Shown: positions 51,128 to 59,961, counted from the stretch's first letter. The stretch is 64,000 nucleotides of DNA from Sphaerochaeta sp032144095 (GCF_032144095.1 NZ_JAVSNJ010000008.1:32920-96919); one strand, 5' to 3'. The notes: generated from the letters alone by a model not told the origin. Translations and numbers: made by a program.

Positions 51128-52372
51128 TTATCCCTTGATAGGTTCAAAAACTACATCGTCCCCTTCAATTTCAACACAGATGACCTCATCGATCACACCC
51201 GCCTCCCTTGGAGGAAGCTTGATAAGCCAGCTGCTGTCGCCTTCGCAGGTTGTCCTCTCCTTCAGGGTCAGAGGCAAACCATCACTGAGGCGATAACACC
51301 GAAGAGGTTTGTTTGCAATATTTAGCAGATAGGCCTCTGTCTTATCCTCAAAGACATGGATATAGAGCTTTCCTTTCTTGGAAGTAAAGTAGCCCCAGCC
51401 AATATCATACGGGTAGAGCGGAAGGGCACGAGTCCCATAGATGCTCTCTCCATTCTTTTCCATAAAGAGGCCTACTTCCTTTAGGACGGAAATACTCTGC
51501 TCAGGCACAGAACCATCACCACGGGGTCCGATGTTCAAAAGATAATTTCCACCCCTGCTGACGACCTTTACCAAGGACCGGAGAATCTTTGAAGCACTCT
51601 TCCACCCTGTATCGGATCTATTGTAGCCCCACGTACTGTTGATGGTTGCAGGCACTTCAAAGGGCCTGGGATACGGCAGGGCTGGGATGAAGTTGTCCCC
51701 TGTAGTCATATAGTCGCCAAGACCGTGACCGATCCTCCCACTGATGAGACAATTCGGCTGGAGCTTCTTGATGAGGGTGTGCAGGGTCCTTGACTGCTCG
51801 TAGGTCATATACATGGGGGTATCGAGCCAGAGCAACCCGATGGGCCCATACCCAGTAAGCAGCTCCGTAATCTGAGGAATGCACTTCTTGGTCAGATAGG
51901 AAGAAAAATCCCTTCCCTCCTCACTGAAGCCATCCCTACATGCATTGGGGTCGTCCCAGTCCTGGGCTTGGGAGTAGTAGAGGCCAAACACCAAACCATA
52001 TTTCTCACAGGCCTTTTGTAGCTGTGCAACCACATCCTTGCCATAAGGAGTCGCTTGCACCGACGTATAGGAGCTCGCTTGTGAATCGTACAAGGCAAAG
52101 CCTTCATGGTGCTTGCTCGTCAGAACGACATATTTCATCCCGGCCTGTTTTGCCAGTCTGACTATTGCCTCAGCGTCGAAAACAGTAGGGTTGAAGGAAG
52201 AGGCAAGCTGGCGATACTCTTCTGGCGCGATATCAAGGTCATGCATGATCCATTCAGCAATATTGTCAGTCTTTCTCCCCTTATACTCACCACCTAGCAG
52301 CGAATAGAGCCCCCAGTGAATGAACAGGCCAAACTTGCCATCATCCCACCACTTTGCCATTTCATTTTTCAT
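51128..52372 (-). CDS. Alpha-L-fucosidase, GH29
   Basis: A 414-residue GH29 hydrolase that removes alpha-L-fucose. WWDDGKFGLFIHWGLYSLLGGEY, YVVLTSKHHEGFALYDS, GLYYSQAQDW and LLWLDTPMYM (the Asp of this motif is the probable nucleophile), then GGNYLLNIGPRGDG, are all classic. There is no signal peptide, so it probably works on imported oligosaccharide. GAGAG precedes the ATG, which overlaps the GntR gene stop by four bases. Confidence 0.93.
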   Translation of the reverse strand: MKNEMAKWWDDGKFGLFIHWGLYSLLGGEYKGRKTDNIAEWIMHDLDIAPEEYRQLASSFNPTVFDAEAIVRLAKQAGMKYVVLTSKHHEGFALYDSQASSYTSVQATPYGKDVVAQLQKACEKYGLVFGLYYSQAQDWDDPNACRDGFSEEGRDFSSYLTKKCIPQITELLTGYGPIGLLWLDTPMYMTYEQSRTLHTLIKKLQPNCLISGRIGHGLGDYMTTGDNFIPALPYPRPFEVPATINSTWGYNRSDTGWKSASKILRSLVKVVSRGGNYLLNIGPRGDGSVPEQSISVLKEVGLFMEKNGESIYGTRALPLYPYDIGWGYFTSKKGKLYIHVFEDKTEAYLLNIANKPLRCYRLSDGLPLTLKERTTCEGDSSWLIKLPPREAGVIDEVICVEIEGDDVVFEPIKG

Positions 52373-53097
52373 TTTTTTCTCTCTTGATACCTGTGTATAT
52401 CAGTAAGTTCATTGAGTACCTGGAGGTCATGCTGGAATATGTATTCGCTAGCAGCCAAGGCAAACGAAAGCTGCCGTTGCTCAAGTGCTACTGCAATATC
52501 CATATGGTAGGGAATCGTCCTTACCCAGACATTCGAGACATCACCCCAAGTCTTGGAATAGCTGTTCAGCGAATCAACAAGGGAGAGGACAAGCTGGGAA
52601 AGGGTGGGGCTGCCTCCACACCCCAACAGAGCAGTATGGAACTCCCTATCGAGGTCAATGGAGAATTGGCCTTTGGCAGCAAGGTCACATAGCTTTGTGG
52701 CAAAGCCCTTCAATTCCCTGATCTGTTCATCGGTAGCTATGTCTATGGCCCTTCTGATTGCCAGTTGCTCCAGATTGATCTTTATCTCCAACAAATCCTT
52801 GTAGTTGACCCTCAACAGCTTGAGCTGGATCGAATCGGCAGAAACCTCTTTCCGAAGAAAGGCTCCTTTGCCTACCATCCTTTCGACAATACCATCCTCT
52901 TCAAGCTGGCAAAGCCCTTGGCGGACCGAGTTCCTTCCCACTGTCAGTTCAAGTGCGAGCTGCCTTTCCCCAGGGAGCTTATCCCCAGGTTTCAGTCCAT
53001 TCCTATAGATATAGCTGAGAAGGGCATCAGATACCTTCTCATGCAGCAGTCGTTTTCCGATCGGTTCGATCGGCTGTATTTCATTTTGCGTCACCAT
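52369..53097 (-). CDS. GntR-family (FadR subgroup) regulator
   Basis: A 242-residue regulator with an N-terminal winged helix (LLSYIYRNGLKPGDKLPGERQLALELTVGRNSVRQGLCQLEEDGIVERM) and a C-terminal all-helical FCD ligand-binding domain. The start MVTQNEIQPIEP follows GGGGAAG; a longer reading into the permease gene is rejected. It probably represses the operon through two AGAACCA palindromes upstream of the binding-protein gene, with sugar or sugar acid as inducer. Confidence 0.88.
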   Translation of the reverse strand: MVTQNEIQPIEPIGKRLLHEKVSDALLSYIYRNGLKPGDKLPGERQLALELTVGRNSVRQGLCQLEEDGIVERMVGKGAFLRKEVSADSIQLKLLRVNYKDLLEIKINLEQLAIRRAIDIATDEQIRELKGFATKLCDLAAKGQFSIDLDREFHTALLGCGGSPTLSQLVLSLVDSLNSYSKTWGDVSNVWVRTIPYHMDIAVALEQRQLSFALAASEYIFQHDLQVLNELTDIHRYQERKK

Positions 53098-53104
53098 ACT
53101 TCCC

Positions 53105-53947
53105 CTACCCTTTGACAGCCCCGGCTGTAAGGCCTTCAACAACGAATTTCTGCATGAATGCAAACATAATCGCAGTCGGTAACAAGGCCCCCATGCCACC
53201 TGCCATCAAGACGCCCCATTTTACATCATATTTGCCGATGAGGGACTTCAATCCTACAGGAACTGTCCAGAGGTCTGAAGTATTGATGAAAATGGTACCG
53301 GCTATCAACTCATTCCATGCTCCGATGAAGGCGAAGACAAATACTGCCACAATTCCAGGAAACATGACTGGCAGGATGATCTTCCACAAGGTCCCCATCT
53401 TCGAACAGCCATCGACATATGCTGCCTCTTCAAGGCTGTAAGGAATTCGTTCAAAGAAACTGCGCATGGTAATGACGCAGAAGGGAAGATTGGAGATGAG
53501 ATAGAAAAAGAACAAACTGAGTCGGGTGTTGATCAACCCAAGCTTGGAGAATATCACATAGAGTGGAATGATGACCAATATCCCTGGGATCATCTGGGTG
53601 ATCAGGAAAAAAAGGAGCATGGAATCCTTACCCCTGAACGCATACCGGGCAAGCCCATAGCCCCCAAATATTGATAACATGGTAATGCTAAGCCCTGTTG
53701 AGATCGACACGATAAGGCTGTTGAAAAGCATACCCTTGTAATCATACAGCCTGAATAGCTGGCTGTAGTTATCAGTGGTGAATTCATGAGGATAGTAGGT
53801 GACTTCCTGTGCATTGATAATTTCAGTGTTAGTCTTGAACGAGGTTATAGCCATCCAATAGATGGGCATTACAACCAACAGGAGAAAGAACGTGAGTATC
53901 AAGGTTCTGCCGAGGTTTCCCAAATGGCGTTTTATTCTGTAGTTCAT
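53105..53947 (-). CDS. Carbohydrate ABC transporter permease (MalG-like)
   Basis: A 280-residue permease with six helices, the N-terminal LPIYWMAITSFKTNTEI segment and the EAA loop LEEAAYVDGCSKMGTLWKIILPVMFPG. It ends GLTAGAVKG, the common MalG-type terminus. Its start overlaps the upstream permease stop by one base (TAATG). Confidence 0.92.
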   Translation of the reverse strand: MNYRIKRHLGNLGRTLILTFFLLLVVMPIYWMAITSFKTNTEIINAQEVTYYPHEFTTDNYSQLFRLYDYKGMLFNSLIVSISTGLSITMLSIFGGYGLARYAFRGKDSMLLFFLITQMIPGILVIIPLYVIFSKLGLINTRLSLFFFYLISNLPFCVITMRSFFERIPYSLEEAAYVDGCSKMGTLWKIILPVMFPGIVAVFVFAFIGAWNELIAGTIFINTSDLWTVPVGLKSLIGKYDVKWGVLMAGGMGALLPTAIMFAFMQKFVVEGLTAGAVKG

Positions 53948-54933
53948 TAGAAGTTCCCCGCTTTGTTGTACTTCGTCGTCTTGAGGAAAAGGGCAACATA
54001 GAGCACGAGCACCACCATAAGGACTACACCCAAAGCTGAGGCAAGCCCAAAGTCATAACTTGAGAACGCTTTGGTATACATGTATGAAGGCAAGGTCTGT
54101 GAGTAGTTCGCAGGCCCTCCATTGGTGATGACAACAATAAGGTCGAAGGAGTTGAATATCCAGATGGTACGCAACAGAACAGTTACGATTACCGTAGGCT
54201 TGATATAGGGAAAGGTGATCTGAAAGAATTTCCGTATGACACCACAACCGTCGATGGCCGCAGCCTCATACATCTCGGCAGGTATTGACTGGAGTGCAGC
54301 AAGGATCATGATGGCAAAAAAGGGAATCCCCATCCAGATCATTGCAAAGATAACAACCGCCAGGGAGTACCCGGGGGTACCCAACCATGCAATCTTCTCG
54401 GTAATTACCGAAAACTTCAAAAGAAGGTCATTGACTACACCATACTCTCCGTTGAAAGACCAACGGTGCATGAGGCCGATGACAAAGGCTGAAAAGGACC
54501 AAGGCAGGAATATGATCGCCTGATAGAGACCTCGAAAAGGAAACCTCTTGTTCAGTGCCATGGCAAGGGTCAGGCCAAGCAAGAACTGTCCAGCTACAGA
54601 GAATAGTACATAGAGAAATGAGTTCTGGATGATGAGCCAGATATCCGTTTCGGAAAAGAGTTTCTTGAAGTTAGCCAGACCATTGAATGCAATTTTGGTT
54701 GGAGCCGTCAACTTGTAGTTTTGAAAAGCCATCACAAAGCTGTTGATCAACGGATAGCCAAACATCAATACAAGCAAAAGCATGGTCGGAAAGAGAAACA
54801 GATAGGGTTCAGCCCTTCTCTTTGTGCTAGGAGAGAAACACACCCTCCCGCCTCTGGTGTGTTTGTTGATCATCCATATCCCCAATCCACACAGAATTGC
54901 AAGAAGGACCAAGTATAGAAATACCATTGCCAT
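53947..54933 (-). CDS. Carbohydrate ABC transporter permease (MalF-like)
   Basis: A 328-residue permease. An extra N-terminal helix (residues 3-21) precedes the usual PYLFLFPTMLLLVLMFGYPLINSFVMAF start, and the EAA loop is MYEAAAIDGCGVIRKFFQITFPYIKP. AAGGA stands eight bases before the ATG. No ATPase gene is in the operon; a shared MsmK/UgpC-type ATPase elsewhere is expected. Confidence 0.92.
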   Translation of the reverse strand: MAMVFLYLVLLAILCGLGIWMINKHTRGGRVCFSPSTKRRAEPYLFLFPTMLLLVLMFGYPLINSFVMAFQNYKLTAPTKIAFNGLANFKKLFSETDIWLIIQNSFLYVLFSVAGQFLLGLTLAMALNKRFPFRGLYQAIIFLPWSFSAFVIGLMHRWSFNGEYGVVNDLLLKFSVITEKIAWLGTPGYSLAVVIFAMIWMGIPFFAIMILAALQSIPAEMYEAAAIDGCGVIRKFFQITFPYIKPTVIVTVLLRTIWIFNSFDLIVVITNGGPANYSQTLPSYMYTKAFSSYDFGLASALGVVLMVVLVLYVALFLKTTKYNKAGNF

Positions 54934-54998
54934 GCTTTTATTCCTTTTTGAGAGATACTGCAGGGCAGAGCCCTGCAGTACTATTCATCTGAATCCGA

Positions 54999-56336
54999 TC
55001 AGAACAAACCCTTGGGCTGCTCAACAGCCGAGCCTGGATTTTCTGCCAAATATGCCTTCATTCGTTTCTCAAGTTCATAGACCACATTGGCCAAGGAGAC
55101 TTTTGCACTCTGCTTGCCCAAAAGATACTTTTGCATCTCTTCGTGCATCATGCCTTGGTGCATATCGGTGAAATTGAAGGGTCCGAAGGCTACAGGGACA
55201 ACCATAGCAGGGTCGTTCAATTGCTGGACAAAAGCTGCATAGGGACCATTGGGGCCGTAGAACGGGTCATTACCGACTGCTGTCTTGATAGGGATAAGAC
55301 CTGTCAGTTTGCAGTACTCAATATTATTGTCTGGTCTTGTCAGGAACTCAATCAATTTCCAGGCATTCGCCTTGTTCTTGGAAGAACTTGCAATGGAATA
55401 TGCATAGGGTGAATTTACGGTATTGTAGATTTTCCCATCCTTATCACTCTTTGGCATGGGCATGACCATCCATTGCTCAGGCTTCATGTTCTCAAGGCAG
55501 GTTGCAGCAACCTCTGAGTCGTTGATCAAGGTACCGGTAAGGCCGCCGGTAAAATTGCCTACCATTTCGACGAATCCCCAGTTGATGGCATCCTTAGGTG
55601 CTGTCCCATCAAGATAGAGGCCATTCCACTTCTTGTATGCATCAATCGCCTCCTGGTCAGCCATCAAGGTTGAACCATCAGCAGCGTAGGCAGAACCTCC
55701 ATTGAAACTTTCAAGATATACAAACAAAGGATCAAAAGCTCCACGGGATCCACGGAAAGAGGTACCATAGCGATTCTTTGATGGATCGGTCAGTTTGTAG
55801 ACAGCATCAAAGTACTCTGCATATGTCCAACCCTTGGTAGGATCAAGGTTCAAGCCAACTTCCTTGGCCCAATCCTTTCTTACAAATACACCCTTGACCA
55901 TCATGCCATCAGGAATGGTATAGATATTACCATAGAGTTCCTTTTCAGCCTTCCAAACCAGCTGGGTAACGGTCTTCGCATATTCATCAGCACTATTGCC
56001 AATGTAACTATTCAAAGGTTCAACCCATCCCGCCTCGGTAAACTGCCCAAGCCAACCGGCCCAAGTGGTCATTACGTCAGGAAGCTGATTGGAGGCACCC
56101 AAAACAGTCAGTTTGTTTGCAGCATCATCCCAAGGGACACTTTCGTAGACAACATCAAGTCCTGTTTCTTGCTTGAACTTTGCAAACGTAGTGGTAAAGT
56201 ACTCCTGTCGGGTCGGACTGGGAGACACGTCGATGAAGCGCAACGGTTTTGTTGACTTCTCTTGTGATCCTGCAGCAGGCAGAATCGTCATGATTGCCAA
56301 CAATGCAACCACCAATAACAAACCTTTTTTCCTCAT
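54999..56336 (-). CDS. Sugar ABC transporter solute-binding protein
   Basis: A 445-residue family 1 binding protein with a signal peptide (MRKKGLLLVVALLAIMTILPAAGS; no lipobox Cys). LRFIDVSPSPTRQEYFTTTFAKFKQETGLDVVYESVPWDDAANKLTV is typical. AGGAGGG precedes the ATG. First gene of the operon that leads to fucosidase and GH106-like hydrolase, so the likely ligand is a fucosylated or rhamnose-containing oligosaccharide (inference). Confidence 0.9.
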   Translation of the reverse strand: MRKKGLLLVVALLAIMTILPAAGSQEKSTKPLRFIDVSPSPTRQEYFTTTFAKFKQETGLDVVYESVPWDDAANKLTVLGASNQLPDVMTTWAGWLGQFTEAGWVEPLNSYIGNSADEYAKTVTQLVWKAEKELYGNIYTIPDGMMVKGVFVRKDWAKEVGLNLDPTKGWTYAEYFDAVYKLTDPSKNRYGTSFRGSRGAFDPLFVYLESFNGGSAYAADGSTLMADQEAIDAYKKWNGLYLDGTAPKDAINWGFVEMVGNFTGGLTGTLINDSEVAATCLENMKPEQWMVMPMPKSDKDGKIYNTVNSPYAYSIASSSKNKANAWKLIEFLTRPDNNIEYCKLTGLIPIKTAVGNDPFYGPNGPYAAFVQQLNDPAMVVPVAFGPFNFTDMHQGMMHEEMQKYLLGKQSAKVSLANVVYELEKRMKAYLAENPGSAVEQPKGLF

Positions 56337-56389
56337 TACATAACCCTCCTTTGGGTATTAGCTCAACTCAAGTGACAAACTTCATCTAT

Positions 56390-56409
56390 TTGGTCTAAAA
56401 AAGAACCAA
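56390..56409. promoter_or_regulatory. GntR operator candidate, proximal
   Basis: Imperfect palindrome TTGGTCT-aaaaa-AGAACCAA style. Shares the AAGAACCA half site with the distal operator; lies about 55 bases before the start codon of the binding-protein gene. Confidence 0.6.
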
Positions 56410-56451
56410 TTTTATAAGATTTTGGAGTAAAAACAGAAACTATTCTCATAA

Positions 56452-56474
56452 AATGGTTCTAAAGAAGAACCATT
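56452..56474. promoter_or_regulatory. GntR operator candidate, distal
   Basis: Perfect inverted repeat AATGGTTCT with AGAACCATT around five bases. Lies just downstream of the predicted -10, an ideal position for repression. Confidence 0.7.
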
Positions 56475-56482
56475 ACACTTGT

Positions 56483-56510
56483 AGAATAGCATAATTTGTC
56501 GAACTGTCAA
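56483..56510 (-). promoter_or_regulatory. Promoter of the sugar transporter/fucosidase operon
   Basis: Minus-strand TTGACA, 16-base spacer, TATTCT, directly followed by the distal operator. The leader would be about 140 bases and includes both operators. Confidence 0.6.
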
Positions 56511-56825
56511 TAAGAAAAATCCCAAGTCTCACCAAACCCCACCAGAAGGTATCTCTTCTTTTCCTCAACTACTGATCAGTTAAAAAAACCTCCACCCCCA
56601 CGCCTTCCCCTCTTACCACAACCTATAGCATAAGTTACCTAATCTGACTAATACTATTAGCTATAAAATACTCAACCAAACTCAATATTGTTCATAGTAT
56701 CATAAATACTTCTTCACATGTCATAAGTAGCTAAAATGTATTTTATGGTTAATTCTTTATAAAACAAATATTTACTAATTTATTATATATTTTTCTTAAT
56801 TTATTCTGGATTTTATTTATTAGTA

Positions 56826-56922
56826 TTGACATAAGTCTCACTACACTATATCCTACCACTGTACTTAGGGAAAAAGTACAACGACTTGTACAGAAGCTTG
56901 AGCTTCTCCCCAGGAATACCCC
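56826..56922 (+). promoter_or_regulatory. Conserved promoter and leader RNA, copy 2
   Basis: TTGACA (56826-56831), spacer starting TAAGTCTCACTA, TATCCT (56849-56854). Hairpin TGTACT (56860-56865) with AGTACA (56875-56880), purine loop with AGGGAAA, then CTTGTACAGAAGC. Strong AT-rich block upstream. Confidence 0.8.
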
Positions 56923-57456
56923 ATGAAGAAAACCCTCATTACAGCACTACTCATTGTACTTCTTTCTTCAACCGGACTGTTCGCAGCAGTCTCCGACAAC
57001 TTCAACGTCACAACCGTTGTAGCCAACGTAGACCTCATGACCATCTCAACAACCCAATTCACCGGAACAACAGTAGCAGCCTTTGAGGCCCTCGTGCCCT
57101 TCACCACCCTTGCAATCTCCGGCGGTGGAGCCCAGACCTTCAATGCATGGCTCTCTACCCTCTCCAACAACCGTGCAGGATTCAAGGTAACCATGAAAGC
57201 AACAGCCATGAAGAGCTCGATCGCAGGACAGGCAGACGCCTTCATCAACTACACTGTCACCTGCAACTCCAAATCGGTTACCACAAACGACGCAGCAGAA
57301 GTGACGGCAACATCCCCAATACTGACCTACCCCTCCCTTTCTCTTGTAACGAAAACCTCCAACAAGATCTCCCTTACCGTAATCCAGACCGACTTCGACA
57401 AAGCCCTCTCAGGCTCCTATACCGGTACCGTAACCTTCATATACACAGCGAACTGA
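56923..57456 (+). CDS. Small secreted beta-sandwich-like protein, copy 2
   Basis: A 177-residue protein: signal peptide MKKTLITALLIVLLSSTGLFA, then FNVTTVVANVDLMTIS, a central STLSNNRAGFKVTMKATAM, YTVTCNSKSV and the terminus SGSYTGTVTFIYTAN. The three blocks recur in copies 3 and 4. It contains a single Cys in the mature part. Function unknown; strong promoter and signal peptide suggest an abundant surface or periplasmic protein. AGGAA precedes the ATG. Confidence 0.8.
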   Translation: MKKTLITALLIVLLSSTGLFAAVSDNFNVTTVVANVDLMTISTTQFTGTTVAAFEALVPFTTLAISGGGAQTFNAWLSTLSNNRAGFKVTMKATAMKSSIAGQADAFINYTVTCNSKSVTTNDAAEVTATSPILTYPSLSLVTKTSNKISLTVIQTDFDKALSGSYTGTVTFIYTAN

Positions 57457-57481
57457 CAAGCTGGATCCATACTATGCAGCC

Positions 57482-57514
57482 AGGCCTCCTGATCGGAGGC
57501 CTCTGCTTTGTGTT
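57482..57514 (+). terminator. Terminator of secreted protein gene copy 2
   Basis: Perfect 8-bp stem AGGCCTCC/GGAGGCCT (57482-57489 with 57495-57502) then CTGCTTTGTGTT. The same stem sequence is reused after copy 3. Confidence 0.75.
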
Positions 57515-57987
57515 ATGGCTTCATCAGTATTCTCCTCTTACCTGTGCTGAGCCGTGCAATTTCTCTTTTCCTGTAGTAAAGGATGGCAATCCTCCTCAAA
57601 CCCAGTCAAAGAGAAATGCTTCCAGGCCATCCACCGTCACAGAAGATTTGGCATAGAAATCCCTGGTATGCCTTCTTTCTATTGCACAGCTTCCCTTGAA
57701 CCTCTCTCAAATACGAGAGCTTCGATCCAATACCAAATGCTACCTCCAAAACAAGCACATTGGAGTATATAAAAAGGGAAACTTATGTCTTATATAGAGA
57801 TATATCCATTATATAATTCAAATACTACTAATATCATATAATTGTAAGTACAAACCTACAAAACATATCCCGCACACTTGTCATAGGTATAGAAATACTT
57901 ATAAGAATTCTTTTTATTATAATATATAGAATTAGTATTTTTTCTAGAAGTATATTTACTAATTTCCACTTCTATATATTTTTACCA

Positions 57988-58085
57988 TTGACATAAGTCT
58001 CACTAGCCTGTAAATTATAGATGTGCTTAAAGGAAGAGCACAAAAGAAATCTTGCACAGGAACTTTGCCCCTAAAGGAATACAGC
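57988..58085 (+). promoter_or_regulatory. Conserved promoter and leader RNA, copy 3
   Basis: TTGACA (57988-57993), spacer starting TAAGTCTCACTA, TAAATT (58011-58016). Hairpin TGTGCT (58022-58027) with AGCACA (58037-58042), loop containing AAAGGAAG, then CTTGCACAGGAAC. Confidence 0.8.
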
Positions 58086-58613
58086 ATGAAGAAGATACTA
58101 CTTGCAACCCTCTTACTACTGCTCCTAGCTTCAACCAATAGCTTTGCTGCAACCACTGATAACTTTACTGTCACCACCACTGTAGCTGAGATCGGGCTGA
58201 TGAAAATCACGACTGCTAGCATTGGGACCAACAATACTCTTTCCGCATATAACGGCTTGAGCAACTTTACCAACTATGGCGTAACAGGCAGTGGTGCCAA
58301 GGGCACCGTTGCCTACCTTACCACCCTTTCCAACAAGCGAACTGGCTACAAAGTAACCATGTCTGCATCTGCTATGACCAGTCCAGGGACACCCATCACC
58401 TATATCAAATACACAGTCAACTGCAATGGTGTGCAACTGGTACCTTCTGGAGCAACCGCCCTTGGCCCGGTGGATGTCCTCACAGTGACAACACTCTCCT
58501 CGCTCACAGCAAGCTCGAAAGCCATTACCCTCACCATCGACCCAACAACCTACGATGCAGCAGCATCGGGGTCCTATACAGGGACCGTGACCTTTACCTT
58601 CACCGCCACGTAA
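58086..58613 (+). CDS. Small secreted beta-sandwich-like protein, copy 3
   Basis: A 175-residue paralogue. Signal peptide MKKILLATLLLLLLASTNSFA, FTVTTTVAEIGLMKIT, TTLSNKRTGYKVTMSASAM, YTVNCNGVQL and SGSYTGTVTFTFTAT. AAGGA stands before the ATG; a 21-residue longer reading would put the signal peptide internally and is rejected. Closest to copy 4. Confidence 0.8.
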   Translation: MKKILLATLLLLLLASTNSFAATTDNFTVTTTVAEIGLMKITTASIGTNNTLSAYNGLSNFTNYGVTGSGAKGTVAYLTTLSNKRTGYKVTMSASAMTSPGTPITYIKYTVNCNGVQLVPSGATALGPVDVLTVTTLSSLTASSKAITLTIDPTTYDAAASGSYTGTVTFTFTAT

Positions 58614-58647
58614 CACAAGCAATACCCATGCACTCTTTTCTGTAGAG

Positions 58648-58681
58648 AGAGGCCTCCCAGGAGGCCTCTTGCTTGTTTTTT
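58648..58681 (+). terminator. Terminator of secreted protein gene copy 3
   Basis: Perfect 10-bp stem (58648-58657 with 58660-58669) then a TTGCTTGTTTTTT tract. Confidence 0.85.
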
Positions 58682-59014
58682 CCCACGAGAACTATCCCAC
58701 ATTTTACTAAACCAACAGCGGAATTTTCTGCAGAGTTGCTACACTCCGCCCCGGAGTCCCTCCTTTTTCAGGAACCTCTACAACAATGACAACAAACACT
58801 CTTTTTCGGGATGTGTCAGAACTACCATCTCCATATGCCAAAATACAGTAATGATAGAGCAAAGGATTTCTCTACTACCTGTATCATCTTTTGCAGGATA
58901 TCGTGTCTTGTCACAGGTAAGCTATAAAAAATATTTTATATATATTTCTATTATATACAATTAATATTTTCTTCTCTAATGTAGTTACCAAATTATAAAA
59001 CATTTACACAAGTA

Positions 59015-59113
59015 TTGACATAAGTTGAATTACCCCCTATCATACAGGCGTACACAGGAAAAGTGAACAGAAATCAAACTCTTGCACCAGAGTGGACATC
59101 GTAAGGAATACAT
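59015..59113 (+). promoter_or_regulatory. Conserved promoter and leader RNA, copy 4
   Basis: TTGACA (59015-59020), spacer starting TAAGT, TATCAT (59038-59043). The hairpin is weaker than in the other copies, but CACAGGAAAAGTG keeps the purine loop and CTTGCACCAG the downstream block. Confidence 0.7.
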
Positions 59114-59638
59114 ATGAGAAGGACTCTACTAGCAACACTTCTACTCTTACTTATAGCATCAACATCCCTCTTTGCCGTGGAGGACTCCTTTACTGTAACC
59201 ACCGGCATCACCCTCATCGGATATATGAAAGTTTCTTCAGCTGCCATTGCTGCAAACACAGTCACGGCCTATACCAATTCAGGGTCATTTGACACCCTTG
59301 GCATATCAACCAGTGGAAACCAGATCTTCAACGCATACATGACCACCCTCTGCAATAACCGAACAGGCTATGAAGTAACCATGACCGCTACTGCCATGAG
59401 CAGTACCCAAGGCAGTTCCACCACCTATATTGACTATACCGTTGGCTGTGGAACCGGCAGCATAACAACCAATGGTGCTGCTGTGATCGAGCCGGTAACC
59501 ATCGTCGACATAGGGACTCTCGATGTCCTCACAGGCAATTCCGAGGCCATCACCCTCAGTGTCGATGCCGATACCTTCAATGCAGCTGTAGCAGGAGATT
59601 ATGCAGGCACTGTAACCTTTTCCTTCAATGCTACCTAA
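59114..59638 (+). CDS. Small secreted beta-sandwich-like protein, copy 4
   Basis: A 174-residue paralogue. Signal peptide MRRTLLATLLLLLIASTSLFA, FTVTTGITLIGYMKVS, TTLCNNRTGYEVTMTATAM, YTVGCGTGS, and AGDYAGTVTFSFNAT. Two Cys in the mature part. AAGGA stands six bases before the ATG. Lies directly before the cobalamin riboswitch but ends in its own terminator. Confidence 0.8.
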   Translation: MRRTLLATLLLLLIASTSLFAVEDSFTVTTGITLIGYMKVSSAAIAANTVTAYTNSGSFDTLGISTSGNQIFNAYMTTLCNNRTGYEVTMTATAMSSTQGSSTTYIDYTVGCGTGSITTNGAAVIEPVTIVDIGTLDVLTGNSEAITLSVDADTFNAAVAGDYAGTVTFSFNAT

Positions 59639-59675
59639 TATTTATTGAATCCGCGTGCAAGCGATTACCTTTTCT

Positions 59676-59708
59676 CAGGAGCCTCCAACCGGAGGCTCCT
59701 GCTTTGTC
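59676..59708 (+). terminator. Terminator of secreted protein gene copy 4
   Basis: Perfect 11-bp stem (59676-59686 with 59691-59701), AACC loop, then CTTTGTC. Confidence 0.75.
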
Positions 59709-59710
59709 CA

Positions 59711-59740
59711 TTGACCAACCTCACGCTCTTACACTAGCAT
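59711..59740 (+). promoter_or_regulatory. Promoter of the cobalamin-controlled operon
   Basis: TTGACC, 18-base spacer, TAGCAT, ending about 12 bases before the riboswitch P1 stem. Confidence 0.5.
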
Positions 59741-59752
59741 GAGAGTTGCTGG

Positions 59753-59892
59753 ATCTGGAAAAACGGAACGGGGTGTGATTCCCCGACGGTCCCGCCACTG
59801 TAATCGATGATGAACACAGATAACGCCATTGTCCTCCAGGATGAGAAGGCCTGTCAGTAAGAAGAATCGTAAGCCAGGAGACGTTTCCAGAT
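59753..59892 (+). promoter_or_regulatory. Cobalamin riboswitch
   Basis: The P1 stem ATCTGGAAA (59753-59761) pairs with TTTCCAGAT (59884-59892). Inside are GCCACTG (59794-59800), the GAGAAGGCCTGTCAGTAAGAAG block, and the B12 box AAGCCAGGAGAC (59871-59882). All are conserved parts of adenosylcobalamin-type aptamers. High B12 should shut off the receptor operon. Confidence 0.93.
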
Positions 59893-59897
59893 TGAAA

Positions 59898-59961
59898 TTC
59901 TTCGTGGTACGAGAGACAGCCCCATACTATAGGTCTAGGCATATCCTACCTCCACGAAGAA
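59898..59961 (+). promoter_or_regulatory. Riboswitch expression platform, long stem
   Basis: TTCTTCGTGG (59898-59907) pairs perfectly with CCACGAAGAA (59952-59961), 31 bases before the btuB start. No T-run follows, so control may be at translation initiation rather than termination. Confidence 0.55.

Larger units (their letters stand above)
56337..56922. other. Divergent intergenic region
   Basis: About 585 bases. Left side: promoter and operators of the sugar operon (56390-56510). Right side: AT-rich tract (56640-56825), then promoter and leader of secreted protein copy 2. No gene seen. Confidence 0.75.
57457..58085. other. Intergenic region between copies 2 and 3
   Basis: About 630 bases: terminator of copy 2, a 270-base stretch of ordinary composition without a convincing gene, an AT-rich tract (57770-57985), then the promoter and leader of copy 3. 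Confidence 0.7.
58614..59113. other. Intergenic region between copies 3 and 4
   Basis: About 500 bases: terminator of copy 3, a 240-base stretch with no gene seen, a short AT-rich tract (58920-59010), then the promoter and leader of copy 4. Confidence 0.7.
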
